DNA of 64,000 bases, from positions 4,650,001 to 4,714,000 of the forward strand of contig NZ_JACHMB010000001.1 in NCBI RefSeq assembly GCF_014204795.1, given 5' to 3'. Source of the stretch: Nonomuraea jabiensis. GTDB taxonomy: Bacteria; Actinomycetota; Actinomycetes; Streptosporangiales; Streptosporangiaceae. The translations under genes and the position numbers were made by a program. Positions 17,210 through 26,082 of the stretch are shown here, piece by piece; position 1 is the stretch's first letter, and each line of letters begins with the position of its first letter. The notes below the pieces were generated by a model. The model was not told the origin of the DNA. It searched no databases and was given only the letters and a program-made list of their open reading frames with translations.

Positions 17210-18217
17210 CTACTTCTCGATCGAGACCCCGAGCTTGCGCTCGACGTCTGCCATGACGCTGCCCTTGGGGTCGAAGAACTCGGTGGTCACCTTCGGCCAG
17301 CCACCGAGGTCGGCGATGGTGAACAGCGCGGGCGGAGCCGGGAAGGAGACGCCTTGTACGCCCTTGACCACCGGCCGGTAGCCGTTGTCAGCGAAGATCT
17401 TCTGCGCGTCCGTGGTGTAGAGGAACTTCAGGAACGCCTTGGCCTCGTTCGGGTGGGCCGAGTTCTTGGTCACCGCGACCGGGTTCTCGATCAGGATCGT
17501 GGAGTCCGGGACCGTGTAGTCCAGCGGCTGGTTGTTCTGCTGGGCGAAGATCGCCTCGTTCTCGTAGGCGAGGATGGCGTCGCCCTTGCCGCTGGAGAAG
17601 GTCTGCAGCGACTTGCGGGCGCTGTCGTCCTGCACCGGGACGTTCGCGAACAGGGCGTTGAGGTAGTCCACGCCGGCCTGCTTGTCGGCGCCCTTGTTCG
17701 ACTTGGCGCCGTAGCCGGCCATGACGTTCCAGCGGGCGCCGCCCGAGGTGAACGGGTTGGGGGTGATGACCTCGACGCCCGGCTTGGTCAGGTCGTCCCA
17801 GGTCTTGAGGTTCTTCGGGTTGCCCTTGCGGGTGGCGATGACCACGACCGAGTCGGTGATCATGCCCTTGTTCTCGCCGGCGCTCCAGTCCTCGGCGACC
17901 AGGCCCTTCTTGACCAGGCGGGTCATGTCCGGCTCGAGGGAGAACGCGACGATGTCGGCCTTCAGGCCGGCCTCCACGGCCCGGCTCTGGTCGCCCGACG
18001 CCCCGAAGGACTTGGTGAAGGTGACGTTCTTGCCCTCCGGCGTGGCCTGGAAGGCCTTGATGATCTTCTCGTAGGCCGCCTGTGGCGTCGAGTACGCCAC
18101 CAGCGACAGCTGTACCTGACCGCCCGACCCGCCGTCGGCCCCGCCGCCCCCGCACGCGGCGAGAGTGGCGATCGACGCCATGACCGTAGTCGTCGCCAGA
18201 AGCCTGCGCACGTTCAC
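17210..18217 (-). CDS. sbp: Sulfate-binding lipoprotein
   Basis: A 335-residue lipoprotein with lipobox TLAACGGG after a short signal. The binding fold has KSFGASGDQSRAVEAGLKAD and VITPNPFTSGGARWN, both typical of sulfate/thiosulfate-binding proteins. It delivers substrate to CysT/CysW. The GTG start at 18217 has GAGGAGA eight bases ahead. It is the first gene of the sulfate operon and is divergent from the peptide-type importer at 18371. Confidence 0.93.
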   Translation of the reverse strand: MNVRRLLATTTVMASIATLAACGGGGADGGSGGQVQLSLVAYSTPQAAYEKIIKAFQATPEGKNVTFTKSFGASGDQSRAVEAGLKADIVAFSLEPDMTRLVKKGLVAEDWSAGENKGMITDSVVVIATRKGNPKNLKTWDDLTKPGVEVITPNPFTSGGARWNVMAGYGAKSNKGADKQAGVDYLNALFANVPVQDDSARKSLQTFSSGKGDAILAYENEAIFAQQNNQPLDYTVPDSTILIENPVAVTKNSAHPNEAKAFLKFLYTTDAQKIFADNGYRPVVKGVQGVSFPAPPALFTIADLGGWPKVTTEFFDPKGSVMADVERKLGVSIEK

Positions 18218-18256
18218 CGATTCTCCTCATTCCCTACTTAACAAGTCGATATATGG

Positions 18257-18285
18257 ATGTTAGAGCGGGCAGGTTCTCTTGGCAA
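18257..18285 (-). promoter_or_regulatory. Predicted promoter of the sulfate transport operon
   Basis: On the minus strand TTGCCA (18285-18280) and TAACAT (18262-18257) are spaced by 17 bases. Transcription would begin close to 18250, about 33 bases before the sbp GTG. An AT-rich stretch at 18239-18256 directly follows the -10 box and could hold a repressor site. Confidence 0.6.
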
Positions 18286-18326
18286 GGGCGTGACCCTGGC
18301 TATTCCCGTCTTTGTAGGTAGGTTAT

Positions 18327-18344
18327 AGTGGCTTTAGAGCCACT
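18327..18344. promoter_or_regulatory. Palindrome between the divergent sulfur importers
   Basis: AGTGGCT at 18327-18333 and its exact complement AGCCACT at 18338-18344 flank TTAG. It lies 26 bases before the start chosen for the importer binding protein. It overlaps the possible -10 TATAGT (18324-18329). This position suits an operator that controls the plus-strand importer. Confidence 0.5.
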
Positions 18345-18370
18345 CGCCTCCGTTCATGAAGGGCAGATCC

Positions 18371-20002
18371 ATGTCATCCTCCAGACTGCGCACCACAGCC
18401 GTGGCGGGCACCGCGATGCTCGCCGTCGTGGGGCTTCTCGGCGCCTGTGGCGGTGGCGGAGCTGCCCAGTCGGCCAGCAGCGGCGGGCAGCCGGTCTACG
18501 GCGGCACGCTCACCTACCTCGAACACCAGCCCCCGACCTGCCTCTACCTGCCGGCGGCCGGGTTCTATCCCAACGGCGGCATCCTCAACCAGATCACCGA
18601 CAAGCTCACCTGGCAGAACCCGAAGACGCTCCAGATCGAGCCGTGGATCGCCACCAAGTGGGAGGTCAACCAGGACGCCACCGAGTACACCTTCCACCTG
18701 CGCGACGGCGTGACGTTCAGCGACGGCAGCCCGCTGGACGCCTCCGCCGTCGCGGCCAACTTCGACGTGTACGGCCTCGGCGACGAGAAGCTCAAGCTGC
18801 CCGTCGCCGAGTTCGTCAACAACTACGAGCGCAGCGAGGTCGTCGACCCGCTGACCGTGCGCTTCCACTTCGACAAGCCGTCGCCCGGCTTCCTCCAGGG
18901 CACCTCGGTCATCGGCGCCGGGCTGGTGTCCAAGAAGACGATCTCGCTGCCGTACGAGCAGCAGTGCCAGCTCAAGAACATCGTCGGCTCCGGCCCCTTC
19001 ACGCTGAAGAACCAGGTCGTCGACAAGGAGGTGGACCTGGTCGCGCGCAAGGACTACAACTGGGCGCCGCCGTCGTCGAAGCACCAGGGCCGCGCGTACC
19101 TGGACGAGATCAAGATCATCGTGACGCCCGAGGACAACGTGCGCGTCGGCGCCCTCACCTCCGGCCAGGCCGACTTCGTCAGGTACGTCCAGGCGTACGA
19201 CGAGAAGACCGTCAAGGACGCGGGCTTCCAGATCTACGCCGAGCCCACGCGAGGCGTCAACAACGGCCTCTACCTGCGGCCGCGCAACAGCATCCTGAAG
19301 GACGTCAAGGTCCGCAAGGCCCTGCAGGCCGGCACGAACGCCAAGGAGGTCGTCGACACCCTCTTCACCGGCAGCTACCCGCTGGCCACCTCGGTGCTCA
19401 GCCACCTGGCGCAGGGCTATGTGGACCTGTCGAAAGACCTCGCCTACGACCCCGACAAGGCCAACCGGCTCCTCGACGAGGCGGGCTGGGCCAGGGGCGC
19501 CGACGGCGTCCGGGCCAAGGGCGGCGTGCCGCTGCAACTCGGCGTGTTCGTCTCCGGCCCGCAGCCGCTGTCGAAGCAGACGCTCGAACTCGTCGGCCAG
19601 CAGTGGGCCAAGCTCGGCGTGAAGCTGGAGATCCGCCCCGCCGACGCGGGCACCCAGGCCGTGGACATCAAGAACGCCGAGAAGACCGCCATCCAGCACG
19701 GCATGGTCGGCCGCGCCGACCAGGACGTGATCAAGAGCCACTTCCACAGCAAGAACCGCGACGTCATCCTGTCCGACGACACCGAGCTGGACAAGCTGCT
19801 GGAGGAGGAGTCGGCCGAGCCCGACGTCGCCAAGCGCAACGCCAAGGTCGCCGAGATCCAGCGGTACGTGCTCGACCAGGGCTACGCGATCCCGCTCTTC
19901 GAGGAGCCGCAGGTCTACGGCGGGGCGCCCTACGTCCAGGGGGTGGCCTTCGAGGCGGTCGCCAGGCCGTGGTTCTACTCGGTGTGGAAGTCGCAGCAGT
20001 GA
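18371..20002 (+). CDS. Peptide-type ABC substrate-binding lipoprotein, KPN_01854-like family
   Basis: A 543-residue solute-binding protein of the DppA/OppA class (SBP_bac_5 fold) with lipobox GLLGACGG. Family-like features are YLEHQPPTCLYLPAAGFYPN near the mature N-terminus and LYLRPRNSILKDVKVRKAL in the middle. Its association with an LLM monooxygenase and two CMD-domain proteins matches the TIGR04028 (KPN_01854) gene neighbourhood. The substrate is unknown. I chose ATG 18371 with AAGGG upstream; ATG 18356 is also in frame. The stop overlaps the permease GTG by 4 bases. Confidence 0.85.
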   Translation: MSSSRLRTTAVAGTAMLAVVGLLGACGGGGAAQSASSGGQPVYGGTLTYLEHQPPTCLYLPAAGFYPNGGILNQITDKLTWQNPKTLQIEPWIATKWEVNQDATEYTFHLRDGVTFSDGSPLDASAVAANFDVYGLGDEKLKLPVAEFVNNYERSEVVDPLTVRFHFDKPSPGFLQGTSVIGAGLVSKKTISLPYEQQCQLKNIVGSGPFTLKNQVVDKEVDLVARKDYNWAPPSSKHQGRAYLDEIKIIVTPEDNVRVGALTSGQADFVRYVQAYDEKTVKDAGFQIYAEPTRGVNNGLYLRPRNSILKDVKVRKALQAGTNAKEVVDTLFTGSYPLATSVLSHLAQGYVDLSKDLAYDPDKANRLLDEAGWARGADGVRAKGGVPLQLGVFVSGPQPLSKQTLELVGQQWAKLGVKLEIRPADAGTQAVDIKNAEKTAIQHGMVGRADQDVIKSHFHSKNRDVILSDDTELDKLLEEESAEPDVAKRNAKVAEIQRYVLDQGYAIPLFEEPQVYGGAPYVQGVAFEAVARPWFYSVWKSQQ

Positions 20003-20931
20003 CCAGGTACCTGCTCGGCCGGGTCGGGCAGGCGGCGCTCGTGCTCTGGATCGCCTTCACGGCGAGCTACGTGCTGCTGCAGCTGCTGCCCGGCGACTCG
20101 ATCCTGATCAAGTTCCAGAACCCCGAGCTGGGCCTGTCGCCGCAGCAGATCGCCGAGATCCGGGCCTACTACGGCGCCGGCGACCCGCCGCTCCTCGACT
20201 ACCTGAACACCCTGCTCGGCTTCCTGCGCGGCTCGTTCGGCTACTCGATCGACACCGGCACGCCGGTCGTCGAGCGGCTGGGCGAGGCGCTGCCGGAGAC
20301 GGCGAAGCTGGCCTCGGCCGCGTTCGTGCTGGCGGTGCTGATCGCCGTGCTGATCGCGTTCGCGGCCGGCTACAGCAGGACCTCCTGGATCAGGAACGCG
20401 CTGCTGTCGGTGCCGTCGGTGTTCGTGTCGGTCCCGGCGTTCTGGCTGGGCATCCTGCTCATCCAGGTGTTCTCGTTCCGGCTCAAGCTGGTGCCCGTCA
20501 TCGGCGGCGGGCCGGTGCAGCAGCTCGTCCTGCCGGTGCTCACGCTGGCCGTGCCCATCTCCGCGCCGATCGCCCAGGTGCTGGCGCGCAGCATGGACCA
20601 GGTCTCCACGCAGGCGTTCGTGCCCGTGGTGGCGGCCAAGGGCGCCTCGCGGTGGTGGATCCTGTGGCGGCACGTGGCCCGCAACGCCGTGCTGCCGACC
20701 CTGACCGTGGCGGGACTGACGCTGGGCGAGCTGATCGCCGGGTCGGTCGTGACCGAGACCGTCTTCGGGCGCGGCGGCATCGGGCGGCTGACCGAGCAGG
20801 CCGTCAACGCGCAGGACACGCCGGTGATGCTGGCCGTCGTGGTGCTCGCGGCGACCGTGTTCGTGCTGGTCAACCTGGTGGTGGACGTGCTGTTCCCGGT
20901 GCTCGACCCGCGGCTGAAGGCGGCCTCGTGA
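19999..20931 (+). CDS. ABC transporter permease, DppB/OppB type
   Basis: A 310-residue membrane protein. It begins MTRYLLGRVGQAALVLWIAF, with LLPGDSILIKF nearby, as in DppB-type permeases. The EAA loop is VAAKGASRWWILWRHVARNA. It starts with GTG overlapping the preceding stop. It forms one half of the membrane channel with the protein from 20928. Confidence 0.92.
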   Translation: MTRYLLGRVGQAALVLWIAFTASYVLLQLLPGDSILIKFQNPELGLSPQQIAEIRAYYGAGDPPLLDYLNTLLGFLRGSFGYSIDTGTPVVERLGEALPETAKLASAAFVLAVLIAVLIAFAAGYSRTSWIRNALLSVPSVFVSVPAFWLGILLIQVFSFRLKLVPVIGGGPVQQLVLPVLTLAVPISAPIAQVLARSMDQVSTQAFVPVVAAKGASRWWILWRHVARNAVLPTLTVAGLTLGELIAGSVVTETVFGRGGIGRLTEQAVNAQDTPVMLAVVVLAATVFVLVNLVVDVLFPVLDPRLKAAS

Positions 20932-21719
20932 GGCGCCGGGGCGGGCTGGTGCTCGCGTGGGCGGTGATCGGCCTGGCCCTGTTCTGGGCCGTGGTGCCGG
21001 GCCTGTTCACCGGGTACGACCCGATCGCGGGCGTCCCGGCGGAGAAGCTGCAGGCGCCGAGCGCGTACCACCTGTTCGGCACCGACGCGGTCGGGCGCGA
21101 CCTGTTCGCGCGGGTGGTGCACGGGTCCGTGCACTCGCTGTCGGGCGCGTTCGTGGCCGTGGCGGTGGGCCTGGTGCTGGGCACGCTGCTCGGGCTGCTG
21201 GCCGGATCCGTCGGCGGGGTGCCGGACGAGGCCGTCATGCGGATCGTGGACGTGCTGCTGTCGGTGCCCGGCCTGCTCCTCGCCCTGACCGTGATCATCC
21301 TGCTCGGGCCCGGCACCGTGAACGTGGCCATCGCGGTCGGCGTGGGCTCGGTCGCGGCCTTCGCCAGGCTGTCGCGCTCGGAGGTGGTCCGGGTGCGGCG
21401 CACCGACTACGTGGAGGCCGCGTTCGGCAGCGGCGGCCGGTTCCCGGCCGTGCTGTGGCGGCACATACTGCCCAACTCGCTCGGCCCGGTCATCGCGCTC
21501 GCGGCGCTGCAGTTCGGGATGGCCATCCTGGCCATCTCGACGCTCGGCTTCCTCGGGTACGGCGCCGAGCCGCCCACGCCCGAGTGGGGCCTGCTCATCT
21601 CCGAGGGGCGCAACTACCTGGCGACGTCATGGTGGCTGACCACGCTCCCGGGCGCCGTCGTGGTCGCTGTGGTGCTCGCCGCCGGCCGCATCAGCCGTTC
21701 GATCGGGAGGCACGAGTGA
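20928..21719 (+). CDS. ABC transporter permease, DppC/OppC type
   Basis: A 263-residue membrane protein. Features of DppC are YHLFGTDAVGRDLFARVVHG, the EAA-loop region TDYVEAAFGSGGRFPAVLWR and STLGFLGYGAEPPTPEWGLL. It begins with a GTG that overlaps the upstream stop by 4 bases, and its own stop overlaps the GTG of the ATPase. Confidence 0.92.
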   Translation: MRRRGGLVLAWAVIGLALFWAVVPGLFTGYDPIAGVPAEKLQAPSAYHLFGTDAVGRDLFARVVHGSVHSLSGAFVAVAVGLVLGTLLGLLAGSVGGVPDEAVMRIVDVLLSVPGLLLALTVIILLGPGTVNVAIAVGVGSVAAFARLSRSEVVRVRRTDYVEAAFGSGGRFPAVLWRHILPNSLGPVIALAALQFGMAILAISTLGFLGYGAEPPTPEWGLLISEGRNYLATSWWLTTLPGAVVVAVVLAAGRISRSIGRHE

Positions 21720-23254
21720 GCCTGCTGGAGGTCCGCGACCTGGCCGTCTCCTACGACGGCAGGCGCGCGGTCGAGGGCGTCTCCTTCACCGTGGAGCCCG
21801 GCGAGGTCGTCGCCGTCGTGGGCGAGTCGGGGTCGGGCAAGTCCACCACCGCGCACGCCGTCATCGGCCTGCTCCCCTCGAACGGCGCCGTGGACGCGGG
21901 CCGGATCCTGCTGGGCGACGCCGACCTGGCGTCCTGGTCGTCCAAGCGCATGGAGTCGGTACGCGGCGCGCAGATCGGCCTGATCCCCCAGGACCCGTCC
22001 AGCTCGCTGGACCCGGTCAAGACCGTCGGAGCGCAGATCGCCGAGGTGCTGCGCATCCACAAGCGCGGCGACCGGCGGGCGATCCGCAGCCGGGTCGTCG
22101 ACCTGCTGGCCCGCGTCGGCCTGCCGGACCCCGAGGCGCGGGCCCGCCAGTACCCGCACGAGCTGTCCGGCGGCATGCGCCAGCGCGTGCTCATCGCCAT
22201 CGCGATCGCGCTCGAACCCCGCCTGATCATCGCCGACGAGCCCACCAGCGCCCTGGACGTCACCGTGCAGCGGCGCATCCTGGACCTCATCGACGACCTG
22301 CGCGCGGAGTCCGGCACCGCGCTGCTGCTGGTGACCCACGACCTGGGCGTGGCCGCCGCCCGCTCCGACCGGCTGGTGGTCATGAAGGGCGGCCGGATCG
22401 AGGAGCAGGGCCGGACGGCGGAGGTGCTGGCGTCCCCGGCGGCCGACTACACCAAGCGCCTGCTGAACGACGCCCCGTCGCTGTCGGCCTCCCCGTTCCG
22501 CGACCCCCCTCCCGGGAGCGAGCCCGCGATCGTGGTGCGCGACCTGGTCAAGGAGTTCAAGGGGTTCAGGGCGGTGGACGGGGTCTCGTTCGAGGTGGCC
22601 CGCGGCACCACGCACGCGCTCGTGGGCGAGTCCGGCTCGGGCAAGACGACCACGGCCCGGATGGTGGTGCGGTTCGCCGAGCCCACCTCGGGAACGGTGA
22701 CCATCGCCGGGGCAGGGGAGGGCCGGGGGTTCCGCCGGCACGTGCAGCTCGTCCATCAGAACCCGTACGGTTCGCTGGATCCCCGCCAGCCGATCGGTGA
22801 CATCGTGGAGGAGCCGTTGCGCAACTTCCGGCTGGGGGACCGGGCCGAGCGGCGCGCCCGCGTGCTCGACCTGCTGGACCGGGTCGCGCTGCCGCGGGAC
22901 GTGCTCACCCGCAGGCCGCGCGAGCTGTCCGGCGGGCAGCGGCAGCGGGTGGCCATCGCCCGCGCGCTGGCGGCCGGGCCCGAGGTCGTCGTGCTCGACG
23001 AGGCCGTCTCCGCCCTCGACGTCACCGTGCAGGCGCAGATCCTCGACCTGCTCGAACAGCTCCAGCGCGACCTGGGGCTGACCTACCTCTTCATCTCGCA
23101 CGACCTGGCGGTGGTGCGGCAGATCTCGCACACCGTCTCCGTCATGAACAAGGGAACAATCGTGGAATCAGGAACGACCCGGCGGGTCTTCACCGACCCC
23201 CGGCACGAATACACCCGCGAGCTCCTGGCCGCCATCCCGGAGCCCGCGATATGA
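21716..23254 (+). CDS. Fused dipeptide-type ABC ATPase (DppD-DppF in one chain)
   Basis: A 512-residue protein with two complete ATPase domains. Domain 1 (about residues 1-255) has Walker A GESGSGKSTTA, signature LSGGMRQRVLIAIAI and LIIADEPTSALD. Domain 2 (about 268-512) has GESGSGKTTTA, LSGGQRQRVAIARAL and VVLDEAVSALD, where the usual Pro after Glu is Ala. Most peptide importers encode these as two proteins; the fusion is common in this gene neighbourhood. It energises the permease pair and overlaps both neighbours by 4 bases. Confidence 0.92.
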   Translation: MSLLEVRDLAVSYDGRRAVEGVSFTVEPGEVVAVVGESGSGKSTTAHAVIGLLPSNGAVDAGRILLGDADLASWSSKRMESVRGAQIGLIPQDPSSSLDPVKTVGAQIAEVLRIHKRGDRRAIRSRVVDLLARVGLPDPEARARQYPHELSGGMRQRVLIAIAIALEPRLIIADEPTSALDVTVQRRILDLIDDLRAESGTALLLVTHDLGVAAARSDRLVVMKGGRIEEQGRTAEVLASPAADYTKRLLNDAPSLSASPFRDPPPGSEPAIVVRDLVKEFKGFRAVDGVSFEVARGTTHALVGESGSGKTTTARMVVRFAEPTSGTVTIAGAGEGRGFRRHVQLVHQNPYGSLDPRQPIGDIVEEPLRNFRLGDRAERRARVLDLLDRVALPRDVLTRRPRELSGGQRQRVAIARALAAGPEVVVLDEAVSALDVTVQAQILDLLEQLQRDLGLTYLFISHDLAVVRQISHTVSVMNKGTIVESGTTRRVFTDPRHEYTRELLAAIPEPAI

Positions 23255-24243
23255 GGCTCGGCTTCTTCACCCGGCTGCTGGACGACGTGCCCGCGGGCGA
23301 GCGCTACCGGCTGGCCGCCCAGCAGATCGCCCACGCGGAGGCGTACGGGTTCGACACGGCCTGGGTCGCCCAGCACCACTTCGACGGCGCGGAGGGCGGC
23401 CTGCCCGCGCCGCTGGTGTTCCTCGCCCACGTGGCCGCCCGGACCAGCCGCATCAGGCTCGGCACCGGGATCATCACGCTCCCGCTGGAGCAGCCGGTGC
23501 GGGTGGCCGAGGACACCGCCGTGCTCGACCTGCTCACCGGCGGGCGGCTGGAGGTCGGCGTGGGCAGCGGCGGGACGCCCGCGTCTTTCAAGCCGTTCGG
23601 GCATGACAGCGCGCAGCGCTCGGCCGTCTACGCCGAGCACCTGGCGGTGCTGCTCAACGCCTGGTCCGGGGGCGACCTCGGCGGCGGCAACCGGCTCTAC
23701 CCGCCCGCGCCGAGGCTGCTGGAGGCGGTCTGGCAGGCGACGTTCTCGGTCGGCGGCGGCGTACGCGCCGGGCAGGCCGGCCACGGGCTCATGCTCTCGC
23801 GCACGCAGCCCCGCCCGGCCGACGACCCGCAGGCCACGCTGGCCCAGATCCAGCGGCCCATCGTGGACGCCTACCTCGAACACCTGCCGGCCGGCGCGGC
23901 CCCGAGGATCATGGCCTCCAGGACCGCGTTCGTGGCCGACAGCCGGGCCGAGGCGCTGCGCTACGCCGAGCTCGGGCTCGGGCGGGGGCGGCTGCCGTTC
24001 GAGCTGCCGGACAGCGACCTCGACCGGCGCATCGCCGCGTTCGACGTGCACGTGGGCACGCCGCAGGACGTCATCGAGAGCCTCAAGGCCGACCCGACCC
24101 TCGAACGCGTCACCGACCTGGTCCTCCAGGTGCACTCGGTGGATCCACCGCACCCGCTCATCCTCCGCTCGATCGAGCTGCTGGCGACCGAGGTCGCGCC
24201 CGCGCTCGGCTGGGTTCCTTCCACAGAATTGAGCTCCACATGA
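23251..24243 (+). CDS. FMN-dependent luciferase-like monooxygenase, KPN_01858-like
   Basis: A 330-residue LLM-family protein with a bacterial luciferase-like TIM barrel: MRLGFFTRLL, FDTAWVAQHHF, RLGTGIITLPLEQPVRVAED and LTGGRLEVGVGSGG. Such enzymes use reduced FMN and oxygen, often to oxidise or desulfurise organic substrates. Its place behind a peptide-type importer and before two CMD-domain proteins matches the TIGR04027 family. Substrate unknown; an imported organosulfur compound is a reasonable inference because of the sulfate genes next door. Confidence 0.88.
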   Translation: MRLGFFTRLLDDVPAGERYRLAAQQIAHAEAYGFDTAWVAQHHFDGAEGGLPAPLVFLAHVAARTSRIRLGTGIITLPLEQPVRVAEDTAVLDLLTGGRLEVGVGSGGTPASFKPFGHDSAQRSAVYAEHLAVLLNAWSGGDLGGGNRLYPPAPRLLEAVWQATFSVGGGVRAGQAGHGLMLSRTQPRPADDPQATLAQIQRPIVDAYLEHLPAGAAPRIMASRTAFVADSRAEALRYAELGLGRGRLPFELPDSDLDRRIAAFDVHVGTPQDVIESLKADPTLERVTDLVLQVHSVDPPHPLILRSIELLATEVAPALGWVPSTELSST

Positions 24244-24830
24244 TCGCTGACGTCATCGACCACCTGGCGGGCATCCAGCCCGGCTCGCCGCTCGACCGGC
24301 TGCGCGCCCGCCGGCCCGCCGCCCGCGAGCACGCCCAGCGCAGCTACGACGCGCTGTTCACCCCCGAGACGGAGGAGGAGATCACGCTCGTCGAGCGGGA
24401 CGCGGTCGCCGCCTTCGTGGCCGGGCTGCACGACGACCCCGGCATCGCCCGCTTCTACGCCGACCGGCTGGCCGAGCTCGCGCCCGGGCTGCTCGCGGCG
24501 GTCGAGTCGGAGGTGGCGGCCGGGGCCACGACCGGGCCGTACGGGGTCTACCCGGGCGAGGGCCCGCTGTCGGTGGAGAGCGACGAGGGGCTGCGCTACC
24601 GGGTACGGCGCCCGGGCGACCTCGGCGTACGGCTCGCCGCCGCGTTCGAGCACGCCCACCTGCTCGTGTTCCGCCCCAGGGAGGCCGGCCGGGAGTCCCT
24701 GGACGCGCTGGCCAGGGCCGGCTGGAGCACCACGGGCGTCGTGACGCTGTCGCAGCTCGTCGCCTTCCTCACTTTCCAGATCCGCGTGGTGGCCGGGCTG
24801 CGTCACCTGCAGAACGGAGCCACCTCATGA
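24240..24830 (+). CDS. CMD-domain protein, Avi_7170-like
   Basis: A 196-residue protein beginning MIADVIDHLAGIQPGSPLD. It has the helical carboxymuconolactone decarboxylase/AhpD-type pattern but no CxxC, so it may be a non-redox partner of the next protein. The family (TIGR04029, Avi_7170) is known from co-occurrence with the LLM and KPN_01854-type importer. Overlaps of 4 bases on both sides show tight coupling. Confidence 0.8.
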   Translation: MIADVIDHLAGIQPGSPLDRLRARRPAAREHAQRSYDALFTPETEEEITLVERDAVAAFVAGLHDDPGIARFYADRLAELAPGLLAAVESEVAAGATTGPYGVYPGEGPLSVESDEGLRYRVRRPGDLGVRLAAAFEHAHLLVFRPREAGRESLDALARAGWSTTGVVTLSQLVAFLTFQIRVVAGLRHLQNGATS

Positions 24831-25402
24831 CCCGGCTGGCGTTCACGCGGGACCAGCTCGGGTGGGAGCCCTGGCTGGCGCCCCTGGAGACGGACGAGCT
24901 GACCGACGAGCACTACGAGGCGCTGGTCGACAAGGCCCGCGCGAAGTCGCCGTACTTCCTGCTCCTGGCCAGGGACCCGGCGATCCTGCAGGCCAGGACG
25001 AGGACCGACAACGACATCTTCTACAACGCCGACGGCGGGCTGCCGCGGGCCGAGCGGGAGCTGGCCGCGACGGCGACCTCGCGCCGCAACGGGTGCGTGT
25101 TCTGCGCCTCGGTGCACGCCCGCTTCGCCGCCCACTACTCCAAGCGGGCCGACGACGTGCAGCGGCTGCTCGACGAGGGGGTCGGCGCGCCCCAGGACGG
25201 GGAGTGGCAGGCCATCATCGACGCCTCGGTGGCGCTGGCCGCCACCCCGGCCGAGTTCGGCGCGAACCACGTCGAGGCGCTGCGCGCCGCCGGGCTCGAC
25301 GACCTGGCGATCAGCGACGTCATCCACGCGGCCGCGTTCTTCAACTGGGCCAACCGCCTCATGCTCTCGCTCGGCGAGCCCGTCGAGGAGCCGGCGTCAT
25401 GA
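24827..25402 (+). CDS. Alkylhydroperoxidase-like protein, Avi_7169-like
   Basis: A 191-residue protein of the AhpD/CMD superfamily with the redox motif CVFCASVHARFAAHYSKR (CxxC with a His four residues later), so thiol-based peroxidase or disulfide chemistry is likely. It matches TIGR04030 (Avi_7169) by sequence feel and neighbourhood. It probably works with the CMD protein at 24240 downstream of the monooxygenase, for example removing peroxide or oxidised sulfur products. Confidence 0.85.
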   Translation: MTRLAFTRDQLGWEPWLAPLETDELTDEHYEALVDKARAKSPYFLLLARDPAILQARTRTDNDIFYNADGGLPRAERELAATATSRRNGCVFCASVHARFAAHYSKRADDVQRLLDEGVGAPQDGEWQAIIDASVALAATPAEFGANHVEALRAAGLDDLAISDVIHAAAFFNWANRLMLSLGEPVEEPAS

Positions 25403-26019
25403 CGGCCGAGCTCGACCACCTCGTCTACGCGGTGCCCGACCTGGCCGCGGGTGTCATCGCGTTCGCCGAGACGACCGGGGTGACCCCGGTGGCGGGCGGC
25501 AGCCACCCCGGCGGAACCGCCAACTACCTGGTCGGCCTGGGGTCGGCCGCGTACCTGGAGATCATCGGCCCGGACCCGGCGGTGCCGGGCGCGCGTCCGC
25601 GAGCGTTCGGCCTGCAGACCCTCGCCGCGCCCCGGCTCGCCGGGTGGGCGGTGCGGCCCGACGACATCGACGAGACGGTACGGCGGGCCCGCGCGCTGGG
25701 CGTCGACCCCGGCGAGGTCCAGCCGCTCTCGCGCCGCACGCCCGCGGGCACGCTGCTGGAGTGGCGCCTGACGAGGTGGGCCGACCCGGCGGCGATCAAC
25801 CCGGTGCCGTTCCTCATCGACTGGGGCCGGACGGCGCACCCGGCCACCTCCGGGCTGCCGCAGCTCCGCCTGGCCTCCTTCACCGCCACCCACCCCGACC
25901 CCGACGCGTTGCGCCGCCGGCTGGCCGCGATCGACGCGGAGCTGGAGGTCTCGAAGGGGCCGGAAGCGGCGTTGCGGGCGGTGCTGGACACCCCCCGCGG
26001 CTCGGTGGCCCTGAGCTGA
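25399..26019 (+). CDS. VOC-superfamily (glyoxalase-like) protein
   Basis: A 206-residue protein starting MTAELDHLVYAVPDLAAGV, which is the opening strand of glyoxalase-like domain proteins (PF13468 style). The His in LDHLVYAV and the Glu in AAYLEIIG are candidate metal ligands. It overlaps the preceding gene by 4 bases and closes the importer/monooxygenase operon. The function is unknown; a lyase or isomerase step on the product is possible. Confidence 0.8.
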   Translation: MTAELDHLVYAVPDLAAGVIAFAETTGVTPVAGGSHPGGTANYLVGLGSAAYLEIIGPDPAVPGARPRAFGLQTLAAPRLAGWAVRPDDIDETVRRARALGVDPGEVQPLSRRTPAGTLLEWRLTRWADPAAINPVPFLIDWGRTAHPATSGLPQLRLASFTATHPDPDALRRRLAAIDAELEVSKGPEAALRAVLDTPRGSVALS

Positions 26020-26022
26020 CGA

Positions 26023-26060
26023 CCGCCCGTGCCCGTCCCCGCGCGGACGGGCACGGGCGG
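26023..26060. terminator. Bidirectional terminator hairpin
   Basis: A perfect 16-base inverted repeat (CCGCCCGTGCCCGTCC and its complement) with a 6-base loop. It begins 4 bases after the VOC stop and ends 22 bases before the stop of the convergent gene at 26083. There is no T-run, as usual in high-GC actinomycetes. Confidence 0.8.
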
Positions 26061-26082
26061 CCGGGCACGGGCGTCCCGCGGC

